This document shows positions 6,564-13,855 of a stretch of DNA of 15,368 bases, one piece after another. Source of the DNA: JAYVIQ01 sp043770215 (GTDB lineage: Bacteria; Bacteroidota; Bacteroidia; Cytophagales; JAAEPT01). How positions within the stretch are numbered: position 1 is the stretch's first letter; the number at the start of each line of letters is the position of its first letter. The stretch lies in contig JAYVIQ010000023.1 in NCBI GenBank assembly GCA_043770215.1, positions 1 to 15,368 of the forward strand, given 5' to 3'. The notes beneath the pieces are model-generated. The model was not told the DNA's origin. It did no database searches and saw only the letters and a program-made list of their open reading frames with translations. The translations under genes were made by a program, and so were the position numbers.

Positions 6564-8399
6564 TTAGGTACTTTGCATTTCGCTTAGTTTTTTATACAGT
6601 CCGTTTGCTTCTACAAGTGCTGAGTGTGTGCCTATTTCTATTATTTCGCCATCTTTTATGACAACAATTCTATCTGCGTTTTGGATAGTGCTAAACCTAT
6701 GCGCTACTATAAGGCTAGTTCTATTTTTCATTAGATTGTTTAGCGCTTCTTGTACTAAGTGTTCAGATTCTGAATCTAAAGCAGAAGTGGCCTCATCTAA
6801 AAGTAAAATGGGAGGGTTTTTAAGTATGGCTCTGGCTATAGTCAGGCGTTGTTTTTGTCCGCCAGAGAGTTTATTTCCTCTATCTCCTATTTCAGTTTGG
6901 TAGCCTTTTTCTAATTTCTCTATAAATTCATGTGCATTTGCAATTTTGGCCGCTTGCATTACCTCTTCTTTAGTGGCAGATATTCCAAAAGCAAGATTGT
7001 TATATACAGTATCATTAAACAAGATAGATTCTTGTGTAACTATACCCAATTGTTGCCTCAATGATTTGGCGGTTAAATCTTTGATGTCTTTCCCATCTAC
7101 CAAAATTGATCCGCTTGTTGTATCATGAAATCTTGGTAAAAGGTCTATAAGTGTAGATTTACCACCACCAGATGGTCCTACTATGGCTATTGTTTCTCCT
7201 TTTTTTATGGTTAGAGAAATGTTAGAAAGGATTTTTTTACCTTCTGAATAAGCAAAATCTATATTTCTAAATTCAATTTCGTGCTCAAAACCATTTAGTT
7301 CTAGTGCATTTTGCTTATCTGAAATAAGGGGTGTTGTATCTATAATAGAAAAGATTCTGTCTGCTGATATTAACCCTCTTTGAATATTAGTGAATGCATT
7401 AGAAATAGACTTTAACGCTGGAATAATGCTTGCATACAATAGAATGTATGCAAAAAAATCTTCTGGCTTTAATTTAAAATCAGCATCATGAGCCAATACC
7501 AATCTGCCACCAAAATATAAGATACTGGTTACGGCAGCAGTACCCAAAAACTGTGAAATAGGAGAGGCCATACTTCTTCTAAAATCCATGCTACGCAATA
7601 GTTTTGCGTACACACTGTTGTAGCGTTCAAACTTATGTGTCACATATTTTTCTGCTGTAAATGCTTTTATTACTCTTATCCCGCCCAATGTCTCATCTAT
7701 CTGGCCAAGTATTCTGCCTAGTATTGTTTGGCTTTGTGCTGCATCGCTACGTAGTTTTTTTGTGAGTAAAGCAATAATACCAGCAGAAACGGGCAGTACA
7801 ATAAGTGTAAAATAGGTAAGTTGTGAAGACATCATAAACAACACAGTAAAAATAAAAATAACTCTAGAAGGTTCTTTTATAACTACATTAAATGCATTTA
7901 CTGCAGTAGCTTCTACTTCGTTTACATCGTTGGTCATCCTAGACATTAGGTCGCCTTTGCGTTCATTTGTAAAGTAAGCTAGGTGCATGTCGTTTATTTT
8001 TTCATACACTGCTTGCCTCATATTTTGTATTACTCTTGACTTTACAAGTGCCAACAAGGCTTGCGCCAATGCTTCGAAAGTAGCATAAAGGAGCACAGAA
8101 ACCAGCATTATACAGCATACATTCAACAAAGAATCTAACTTGTTTCCTTCTAACAAACTATTTTTATAGTACTCATAATAATGTACAAAATAGTCTATAC
8201 TGAATTGAAAATTTCCTGGGTGTATGTTTTCTGTTTTCTGAGTAAGATCTGCTGAAAATAGAATTTTGAGTATAGGAGCAAAAAAAGCTATGCTTACTGT
8301 ATTAAATAATATCTCTAATAAAATAAGTACTACATATACAGGCACAATCCATTTTAGGGGTTGTGCATATTTCAAAATTCTGGAATAGGTATGTAACAT
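6564..8399 (-). CDS. MsbA-type ABC exporter (fused membrane and ATPase domains)
   Basis: A 611-residue half-transporter with an N-terminal six-helix exporter domain (about 1-345) and a C-terminal ATPase domain. The ATPase has Walker A GPSGGGKST (408-416), Q-loop Gln456, signature LSGGQ (511-515), Walker B ILLLDE (531-536) and switch His567, all intact, so it should be an active ATP-driven homodimeric exporter of the inner membrane. The coupling segments ERKGDLMSRMTNDVNEVE (146-163) and GQIDETLGGIRVIKAF (232-247) are typical of MsbA-like lipid flippases. Multidrug export cannot be excluded, but the setting between an outer-membrane Wzi/RemB-like protein and GmhA favours lipid A-core, lipo-oligosaccharide or another lipid-linked glycan. 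The start ATG at 8399 lies 24 bp after the upstream stop, so it is probably in the same transcript. Confidence 0.93.
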   Translation of the reverse strand: MLHTYSRILKYAQPLKWIVPVYVVLILLEILFNTVSIAFFAPILKILFSADLTQKTENIHPGNFQFSIDYFVHYYEYYKNSLLEGNKLDSLLNVCCIMLVSVLLYATFEALAQALLALVKSRVIQNMRQAVYEKINDMHLAYFTNERKGDLMSRMTNDVNEVEATAVNAFNVVIKEPSRVIFIFTVLFMMSSQLTYFTLIVLPVSAGIIALLTKKLRSDAAQSQTILGRILGQIDETLGGIRVIKAFTAEKYVTHKFERYNSVYAKLLRSMDFRRSMASPISQFLGTAAVTSILYFGGRLVLAHDADFKLKPEDFFAYILLYASIIPALKSISNAFTNIQRGLISADRIFSIIDTTPLISDKQNALELNGFEHEIEFRNIDFAYSEGKKILSNISLTIKKGETIAIVGPSGGGKSTLIDLLPRFHDTTSGSILVDGKDIKDLTAKSLRQQLGIVTQESILFNDTVYNNLAFGISATKEEVMQAAKIANAHEFIEKLEKGYQTEIGDRGNKLSGGQKQRLTIARAILKNPPILLLDEATSALDSESEHLVQEALNNLMKNRTSLIVAHRFSTIQNADRIVVIKDGEIIEIGTHSALVEANGLYKKLSEMQST

Positions 8400-8423
8400 T
8401 GTTTTGCAATTTAGCCTATTTTT

Positions 8424-10076
8424 CTAAAACTCTTGTAATCTAGAGGCTAAGTTGAGGCGTATTCCTAGATTTATAAAATTTTCTTTTAGACTATTTCCTT
8501 TAGAATCGCTTGTGTTTCTCTGGTATAGATCCATTTCTACAAATGCATTGTGTTTTATCATATAGCTCATTTGTAGACTTACCAAATTAGTTTGCGTTTG
8601 GTTTCCTTGCAACTGAACATGACCTATATCGTTTGGTCTTTTATACTTTGTAGTATTGGGTAGCAAAATATTGCTTCCGTAGTTTTCATTGTCTTTGTCT
8701 AAGCCTTGCGCTATTTTAAAATATTTTGCCACCAAAAACAACTTAGCGTGTGGTTGGTAACGCAAAATGCCTATAAATTCATTGAAATTTGCACCTAAAG
8801 GATGCGCTAAACTTTGGTTGAAATGCGAGTAAGAAGATGATTTGAGCGAGTGAGAATAGGTAAACGGTCTAGCTGCGTTTACCTCTATCTGAGCATCTAA
8901 TCCTTTTATATTGGCTATGTCTATATATTTAAGCCCTACTTGTCCCGCATATTTATTTGCCCACCAACCGTCTCTTGCTTTTAGGTGATAGAGAAGGAAC
9001 TCATCAATAACAACTTGGGCATAGATAGAGAAATGAGATAGGAAATTCCATTTTCCATTAGCGCCCAATAGTGCATTTCCGCCACTGCCTATATTGCTTT
9101 CTACAGCTCTATAAAAAATTACCGGATTCATAAAATTGATGTCAAAAGCATTTTTCCCTGAAGAATCTCCGCCAATAACTATGCTTTCAAATACGCCAAA
9201 ATTCAAGTTTTTTCTTAGGTTTATGCTTAAATGATGAAATGTCATAAATTTAGTTGGGAAATTTTTTGCTCCGCTGGTCCCAAATTTCCCGTAGTCATAA
9301 TCTGCAACCATATTGGCAAAAATATTGGTGTATTTTAACTTCCAAATCTGAGTTTCGATTTTTAAATGCGTGTAGTTTCCAGCATTATCAGATAAAATCA
9401 TTGATCGATAACCATCACCAATAAAATTCTTGTCATACCCAAATTTGAGGCGTATGTTTTTGGTAACGGCAAAGTTTATGTATCCTTTAGCAGCAAAAAA
9501 ATCATATCCATTTGTTTTGTATGCTTTCCAAAAATTCTCTCCAGCCACTGCACCAATGCTATCTGTGCGGCTGCTTACATAATTTGCAAAACGAGCTTGA
9601 TTGTCTGAAATAAGCGAATAAAACCCTATTTTTTTGTTGATCATGCCTTTTACCTCTACACCTCTAGAGTTTAAAAACAATCGGTTTTGGAGCTCGTTTT
9701 TACTTCCTATTTTTACATCCATTACAGGATTTAGCGCTATAACTAAGTCTTCTGACCTTAAGCTTAGTAAATCTGGCTTTTTTTGGTATAAATGTTTTAA
9801 TAATGGTCTTTTTGATGTGGAAATGGTATCTGTATCTCTAAATAATGCATTGTCTACTTGTAAGTAAAGGTTGTTTAATGGATCTGCAATAGTGTCTTTT
9901 GTTCTGTAGATTACATCTGCTCTGTTGTATGGCTTTACTGTTGTAAAACCACTTGGGTTTTTGATATCTATCCTATCTATTTGGTGGTGGTAGCGCTGGT
10001 CTAATAGTATATCAGGATTTTGGCCAAAAATAAACTGACCGATACCTATTAGAAGGGTAGAAATAAAATATTTCAT
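8424..10076 (-). CDS. Wzi/RemB-like outer-membrane beta-barrel protein
   Basis: A 550-residue exported protein. Residues 1-19 (MKYFISTLLIGIGQFIFGQ) are a signal peptide with likely cleavage after FGQ. The rest has alternating amphipathic strands, aromatic girdles and many short turns, as in an outer-membrane barrel. The block KFGYDKNFIGDGYRSMILSDNAGNYTHLKI (211-240) is characteristic of the capsule-assembly Wzi family as found in Bacteroidota, including flavobacterial gliding-motility protein RemB. Wzi anchors capsule at the cell surface in enterobacteria; RemB takes part in gliding in Flavobacterium. Which role applies here cannot be decided from sequence. It is first in an operon with the MsbA-like exporter and gmhA, and divergent (49 bp) from the deacetylase-like gene, which points to surface polysaccharide assembly. 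Confidence 0.83.
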   Translation of the reverse strand: MKYFISTLLIGIGQFIFGQNPDILLDQRYHHQIDRIDIKNPSGFTTVKPYNRADVIYRTKDTIADPLNNLYLQVDNALFRDTDTISTSKRPLLKHLYQKKPDLLSLRSEDLVIALNPVMDVKIGSKNELQNRLFLNSRGVEVKGMINKKIGFYSLISDNQARFANYVSSRTDSIGAVAGENFWKAYKTNGYDFFAAKGYINFAVTKNIRLKFGYDKNFIGDGYRSMILSDNAGNYTHLKIETQIWKLKYTNIFANMVADYDYGKFGTSGAKNFPTKFMTFHHLSINLRKNLNFGVFESIVIGGDSSGKNAFDINFMNPVIFYRAVESNIGSGGNALLGANGKWNFLSHFSIYAQVVIDEFLLYHLKARDGWWANKYAGQVGLKYIDIANIKGLDAQIEVNAARPFTYSHSLKSSSYSHFNQSLAHPLGANFNEFIGILRYQPHAKLFLVAKYFKIAQGLDKDNENYGSNILLPNTTKYKRPNDIGHVQLQGNQTQTNLVSLQMSYMIKHNAFVEMDLYQRNTSDSKGNSLKENFINLGIRLNLASRLQEF

Positions 10077-10125
10077 TGATTATCCGTTAATTGTTATAAA
10101 ATTTAAGCAATTTTAACCTTTAAAT

Positions 10126-11421
10126 ATGACTAAAATTGTTCCAAATATAGACTTTTGTTTACCAATAAAGGTTTCATATCAAAGCCAAAGACAAAGCTAT
10201 ATTTTTGATTTGATTTTTAAACAACTAATTGGCATAGATTATACTTTAGTTGATGTTAATTTTTCAAAACCCTGTTTGGTTTACTCTTCTAATGTAAAGA
10301 AAGCTCATTTTGTAGCGCATAATTATTTATACTCAAACACAATTGAACAACCAAAAGTAGAAAATGTAGCTTATAAAGGCAGATTTTTCCCTTTTAAAGT
10401 GGCTGAGACTTCCTTTTTACCTTTCGATCCTTTTGCAACCTGCTTTTATTTTGTAACAAGACACGAAGAATTAAACGCCCTAGACCAAGATGAACATGGA
10501 CGCTATTTGCCTTCTGCATCTTGGCTCCAAAAAAATAATTGGCTACAAGAGCCTATTGTAAACTATATAGCTGAAGAAATTTTAATATGGATAGAAATAG
10601 AATTTGATCTGAAGCTACAAAAACTAAAAAAATACACTGTTTTACCCACTATAGATATAGACAATCCGTATGCATTTGCAGGCAGAGGTTTGTCTTTTTC
10701 CTCGTCATTACTAAAATCTTTGCTAAGTTTAAATGTAAAAGAACTATTGTACAAAGTAAAATCCATAGTAAATCCTAGCGTTGACCCATTCAATACCCAC
10801 AAAAAAATTATTCAGCTTTTGAATGACACCAATTGCATTTGTACCGTTTTTTTATTGATGAAAACCAAAGGAAAAAACGCTGTAAATACACAATCAACTC
10901 TAAGAAAAAATAGTATTTTTTACTCAAATACCTCATTTCAATTAGGCATTCATCCTTCGTACAAAGCAGACTCAGAAGCATTTGAATCAGAGCGTCTTCT
11001 ATTAGAAAAGAATTTGCAAAGAAAAGTAGATTGCTCTAGGCATCATTTTTTATCCATAGACATGCATAAAGATTTGTTATCTATTTACAAACAAGGTATA
11101 AAACATGAACATTCAATGGGTTATGCTAAAGAAAACGGTTTTAGAGCAGGCATTTGTCAAAACTATTTGTGGTTTGACATAAGCACCAATCAAATCACAG
11201 ATTTGATGATTCATCCATTCTTTTTTATGGATTCTACTTATATTTTCCATAAAAAATCTACACCAGAAGAGGCATTGACCCAAATAAAAGAAATACGAGA
11301 TGTAGTGCAAAAGTACCAAGGCGATTTGAGTTTTATATTTCATAATGAAAGCTTAAGCAATTATGGAGTATATAAAGGGTGGGGCAGTTTCTTAGAAAAA
11401 ACACTAAAAGAACTATGCTGA
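10126..11421 (+). CDS. Polysaccharide deacetylase-family protein with N-terminal Bacteroidota domain
   Basis: A 431-residue cytoplasmic-looking protein without a signal peptide. Residues 1-170 fit the N-terminal domain that precedes deacetylase folds in Bacteroidota, with FDPFATCFYFVTRHEEL (100-116) and DEHGRYLP (122-129). The NodB-like half begins with TIDIDN (175-180, Asp177/Asp179 at the metal/base position), then LGIHPSY (273-279) with His276, SRHHFL (304-309) and GFRAGICQNY (338-347). These resemble the TFDDG-, HxxxH- and RxPY/RAG-like motifs of carbohydrate esterase family 4, but the canonical H-x3-H pair is changed, so activity on acetylated sugars is likely but unproven. The end overlaps the FemAB-like gene by 7 bases (ATGCTGA), so the two are coupled. 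It is divergent from the Wzi/RemB-like gene; an envelope glycan role is inferred. Confidence 0.83.
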   Translation: MTKIVPNIDFCLPIKVSYQSQRQSYIFDLIFKQLIGIDYTLVDVNFSKPCLVYSSNVKKAHFVAHNYLYSNTIEQPKVENVAYKGRFFPFKVAETSFLPFDPFATCFYFVTRHEELNALDQDEHGRYLPSASWLQKNNWLQEPIVNYIAEEILIWIEIEFDLKLQKLKKYTVLPTIDIDNPYAFAGRGLSFSSSLLKSLLSLNVKELLYKVKSIVNPSVDPFNTHKKIIQLLNDTNCICTVFLLMKTKGKNAVNTQSTLRKNSIFYSNTSFQLGIHPSYKADSEAFESERLLLEKNLQRKVDCSRHHFLSIDMHKDLLSIYKQGIKHEHSMGYAKENGFRAGICQNYLWFDISTNQITDLMIHPFFFMDSTYIFHKKSTPEEALTQIKEIRDVVQKYQGDLSFIFHNESLSNYGVYKGWGSFLEKTLKELC

Positions 11422-12347
11422 AATTTATTTTACATGCCAATATAGATAAAGATAAATGGGACAATTGCCTAAAGAAAATAGACAGAGCTCACTTTTACGG
11501 CCTTTATGGCTATTTGTCTGCAATTTGCCAATGGAATGCACTGGTACTAGAAGAAAATAATGAATATACAGTCTTAGTTCCATTGCCATTTAATGAGAAA
11601 TTTGGGATACGCTTTTTGTACCAACCTTTTTTTTGTCAGCAACTTGGTGTTTTTGTAGACCGGAACCTTACCCCACAAGAAACAAAACAGATTGTAGGTT
11701 TGATAAAAAAAAATCATTTGTTTGGGAAATTACAATGGGCAAATAAACTTGGGTTTGAGTATAATTTCTCACTGTTAGAAAAAGCAAATTTTGAATTGCC
11801 TTTAAACAATTCCTTTGAGCAACTAAGTTCAAGTTTTAACCAAAACAGGAAAAGAAATTTAAAAAAATTACATGAACTAGATGCTTTAACGGTACATCAA
11901 GTTTCAGATTTAGATGCTATAACACGTTGTGTAGATAGTTTTCAAAAACAGATGCAAGATAAAATTATAGGTGTAAGGCAAGAACATTACCACAATTTTT
12001 TAGAAGGCAATCGTTCAGTTTTAAAGCAGGTAACCCCTACAGTTGTTCAAATATATTCAAAGCAAGAATTAGTGAGCGAATCTTATTTTATAGAGTTCAA
12101 TAATAGAGTTATATATCTAATGGGTTACACAGTTGCAAATTACTTAAAGCTATCAGTAAGTAGTTTGGCATTTGAAAAAATCATAAAGAACTATGCCAAT
12201 AGCAATAAAATACTAGATTTTGAAGGAGGTAGCATACCAGGAATTGCTCAATTTTACTTAAGTTTTGGAGCACAGAAAAAGGAGTATTATGTATTTAGCC
12301 TTAGGCCAATATTTATAGCTGTTAAAAAAATATTTAAATTTGTTTGA
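11415..12347 (+). CDS. FemAB/GNAT-fold acyltransferase-like protein
   Basis: A 310-residue protein of the GNAT-like FemAB group found next to polysaccharide genes in Bacteroidota. Recognisable blocks are FNQNRKRNLKKLHEL (141-155, the basic entry of the second GNAT-like half), VIYLMGYTV (232-240) and DFEGGSIPGIAQFYLSFGA (268-286), the most conserved part of this group. FemAB-like enzymes transfer amino acids from tRNA or acyl groups to cell-wall or glycan acceptors; the donor here is not known. I start at ATG 11415, which overlaps the preceding stop as ATGCTGA. An in-frame start at 11379 would need 43 bases of overlap and adds a segment unlike the family. It ends in a basic stretch (KKIFKFV). 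It probably modifies the same surface glycan as the partner deacetylase-like protein. Confidence 0.83.
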   Translation: MLKFILHANIDKDKWDNCLKKIDRAHFYGLYGYLSAICQWNALVLEENNEYTVLVPLPFNEKFGIRFLYQPFFCQQLGVFVDRNLTPQETKQIVGLIKKNHLFGKLQWANKLGFEYNFSLLEKANFELPLNNSFEQLSSSFNQNRKRNLKKLHELDALTVHQVSDLDAITRCVDSFQKQMQDKIIGVRQEHYHNFLEGNRSVLKQVTPTVVQIYSKQELVSESYFIEFNNRVIYLMGYTVANYLKLSVSSLAFEKIIKNYANSNKILDFEGGSIPGIAQFYLSFGAQKKEYYVFSLRPIFIAVKKIFKFV

Positions 12348-12382
12348 GTAATCTTTTCTCTAGGGTTTCTTTTGAAAGGTTT

Positions 12383-12422
12383 TGTAAATGAACTTTAAAA
12401 TGTTAATAAGATGATATTTACA
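12383..12422. repeat. Short inverted repeat in gap between FemAB-like gene and membrane protein gene
   Basis: TGTAAAT (12383-12389) and ATTTACA (12416-12422) are a 7-bp inverted repeat with a 26-base spacer in the 110-bp gap. It could be an operator half-site pair or chance in AT-rich DNA. No TAnnTTTG box is seen in this gap. Confidence 0.2.
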
Positions 12423-12457
12423 TGTGTTTGGTTTCATAATTGCGAAAAATTAAATAA

Positions 12458-13039
12458 ATGACACAAAAATTATTTTTAAAGTACCTAAGTGTCTACTTAT
12501 CTTCTGCCCTAAAGTTTATAGGTGGGATAATTTTAGGCACAATAGAGCAATTAAATTTTGTTGAAATTGCTTTATTTACCTTTTTAGGTTCTATGACTAC
12601 CATTTCACTTATAGCTTACTTAGGAAATAAATACAGAAATGAATTGGCTCATTTTTTTTGGGAAGTAAAGTTTTCTTACATAAAAATAAAACTGTTTATG
12701 GCACTAAAAATGGGTAATGTAACCCAGAGCCAAAGCGAAGCTTACACCAAGCTCATAAACATAGAACTTAAACCTAGAAAATTTACCAAAACCACACGTT
12801 ATGCTGTAAAAACGTGGTCTAGATTTGGTTTGTGGGGCATATGTATTCTTACACCTATTTTGCTTTCACCTATTGGCGGTGCTTTGGTTGCTGTTTCTTA
12901 TAAGGTTAAAACAAGTAAAATTATTTTCTATATGTCTGTAGTTCATATTGTTGCATCATTATTTTTAGCGTATATTTTTGTAGAATTCAAAGATTTGATA
13001 CATCACTCAGTGGGCATAAACCTAATATCTACTCCTTAA
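12458..13039 (+). CDS. Small multi-pass membrane protein, unknown function
   Basis: A 193-residue protein with about four membrane segments. The first half has LSVYLSSALKFIGGIILGT and FVEIALFTFLGSMTTISLIAYLG. A central basic, soluble loop of about 60 residues follows (about 62-120, ending KPRKFTKTTRYAVKTW-like). The second half has FGLWGICILTPILLSPIGGALVAVSY and a final helix ending VEFKDLI. The GLWGICILTP-x(2)-SPIGGALVA re-entrant-like hairpin and repeated K-x-x-G-G layout recall small DedA-like or COG2426-type export proteins, but I cannot assign the family. It is probably monocistronic: 110 bp from the FemAB-like gene and separated from nuoA by an inserted repeat element. The ATG at 12458 is the only good start. 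Confidence 0.75.
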   Translation: MTQKLFLKYLSVYLSSALKFIGGIILGTIEQLNFVEIALFTFLGSMTTISLIAYLGNKYRNELAHFFWEVKFSYIKIKLFMALKMGNVTQSQSEAYTKLINIELKPRKFTKTTRYAVKTWSRFGLWGICILTPILLSPIGGALVAVSYKVKTSKIIFYMSVVHIVASLFLAYIFVEFKDLIHHSVGINLISTP

Positions 13040-13124
13040 ATGCAATTAAATCTTTGAGTGATAATTTGTAAAAAAAGTAAAGTGATTAAATCTTTAAAAT
13101 GTTTTTGCACATTGGCTTAATTGT

Positions 13125-13132
13125 AAAAGTTA
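13125..13132. repeat. Left 8-bp direct repeat (target-site duplication)
   Basis: AAAAGTTA directly abuts the left end of the 172-bp element and is repeated exactly at 13305-13312, directly abutting the right end. This is the pattern made by transposase-mediated insertion. Confidence 0.75.
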
Positions 13133-13172
13133 TGTGAATATCCGCAATGATACCAGTATCTATTATTTTTTT

Positions 13173-13257
13173 GCGAAAAGGATCGAAGCGGAGCTCTTTT
13201 TTGCTTTTTCAGCAAAAAAAGCGAGAGTGTAGAGCCTGACCCGATAGGGTTTCGCCC
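13173..13257 (+). ncRNA. Structured Bacteroidota repeat motif, possibly Flavo-1-like RNA
   Basis: The interior of the element begins GCGAAAAGGATCGAAGCGG and ends AGAGCCTGACCCGATAGGG then TTTCGCCC. Three pairings are visible. GCGAA (13173-13177) pairs with TTCGC (13251-13255) and closes the whole. TTTTTTGCT (13197-13205) pairs with AGCAAAAAA (13211-13219) around a 5-base loop. ACCC (13239-13242) pairs with GGGT (13247-13250) around GATA. The conserved pieces GGAT-x-GAAGCGG, AGCCxGACCC and CGCCC match my memory of a dispersed intergenic repeat in Bacteroidota genomes, which may be the Rfam Flavo-1 RNA; this is from memory and not verified. The variable AT-rich hairpin between conserved ends is typical of that repeat. 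Function unknown. The + strand orientation is read from that recalled consensus. Confidence 0.55.
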
Positions 13258-13278
13258 AAAATCACTAATCAATTCTAC

Positions 13279-13304
13279 TACTGGTACAATAACGGATATT
13301 CACA
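13279..13304. repeat. Right terminal inverted repeat of the MITE-like element
   Basis: TACTGGTA (13279-13286), six variable bases, then CGGATATTCACA (13293-13304); the reverse complement matches the left end at 13133-13158 in 22 of 26 bases. Confidence 0.72.
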
Positions 13305-13312
13305 AAAAGTTA
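13305..13312. repeat. Right 8-bp direct repeat (target-site duplication)
   Basis: AAAAGTTA, an exact copy of 13125-13132, directly after the right inverted repeat. Confidence 0.75.
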
Positions 13313-13377
13313 TATTTTAAAAGAAAACGTATTAAAAACTCTTTCTATAACCCTAACATTTAACCACAAAAATCCCT

Positions 13378-13385
13378 TACTTTTG
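13378..13385 (+). promoter_or_regulatory. Candidate -7 box (TACTTTTG) of the nuo operon
   Basis: TACTTTTG matches the Bacteroidota TAnnTTTG -7 consensus and ends exactly at the G of the nuoA GTG at 13385. No good TTTG -33 element lies 17-23 bases upstream; the nearest is TTTA at 13359-13362. If the box is real, transcription would begin within a few bases of the second GTG (13391), giving a leaderless or nearly leaderless nuoA message. Confidence 0.33.
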
Positions 13386-13855
13386 TGTCTGTGATACAAG
13401 ACTACTTAGGTATATTTCTATTTTTGGTGGCAGGCTTTGGGTTTGTAGCCTTTGGAATGTTTGTTTCCAAACTATTAAGGCCACATAAACCCAACGAAGA
13501 AAAAAATACTACCTATGAAAGCGGAGAGGACCCAAGCCAAAATGCATGGGGTAATTTTAATATTCGGTTTTATTTAGTAGGGTTAATTTTTATTATTTTC
13601 GAAGCAGAAATTATCTTTTTATTTCCTTGGGCAACTGTATTTACAGACAAACAACTAATGCTTCAAACCAATGGATGGTGGGCTTTTGCTGGTTTTTTTG
13701 AAGTTCTTGTTTTTATGCTTGTCTTAATCTTGGGCTTAGCATACGTTTGGGCAAAAGGATATTTAGATTGGGATAAACCACAGGCTGAAAATAAAATTGT
13801 AAAAGAAGTAATTCCAAAAGAATTATATAAAAATGTAAATAAAAAATACAGCTAA
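13385..13855 (+). CDS. nuoA: NADH-quinone oxidoreductase subunit A
   Basis: NuoA is a small membrane subunit of respiratory complex I next to the quinone site. It is 156 residues from GTG 13385, or 154 from GTG 13391; no ATG is available in this region. There are three membrane helices (about 7-31, 62-86 and 97-124). The family marks are YESGEDP (44-50) in the loop that closes the quinone tunnel and FEAEIIFLFPWA (72-83) with the conserved acidic pair. The C-terminal tail is longer and more charged than in E. coli NuoA. Its stop overlaps the nuoB start by one base (TAATG). It is the first gene of the operon, placed just downstream of the MITE-like insertion. Confidence 0.95.
   Translation: MSVIQDYLGIFLFLVAGFGFVAFGMFVSKLLRPHKPNEEKNTTYESGEDPSQNAWGNFNIRFYLVGLIFIIFEAEIIFLFPWATVFTDKQLMLQTNGWWAFAGFFEVLVFMLVLILGLAYVWAKGYLDWDKPQAENKIVKEVIPKELYKNVNKKYS

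Larger units (their letters stand above)
13133..13304. mobile_element. MITE-like element, 172 bp, with 26-bp terminal inverted repeats
   Basis: The left end (13133-13158) reads TGTGAATATCCG, six variable bases, TACCAGTA. The right end (13279-13304) is its reverse complement with 22 of 26 positions matching and no gap; all four mismatches fall in the six-base middle. Exact 8-bp direct repeats flank it on both sides. There is no coding capacity, so it would be a non-autonomous element moved by a transposase elsewhere. The interior carries a structured motif (separate entry). It occupies half of the 345-bp gap upstream of nuoA; the rest of that gap holds only AT-rich DNA with two copies of ATTAAATCTTT (13045-13055, 13085-13095) and the nuoA promoter candidate. 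Transposase family is not identified; an 8-bp duplication fits several IS families. Confidence 0.72.

Noticed and set aside
13133..13304. CRISPR array or riboswitch as an explanation for the repeat structure upstream of nuoA
   Set aside because: There is only one pair of inverted, not direct, long repeats and no spacers. The exact flanking 8-bp duplications fit transposition better than a leader riboswitch.
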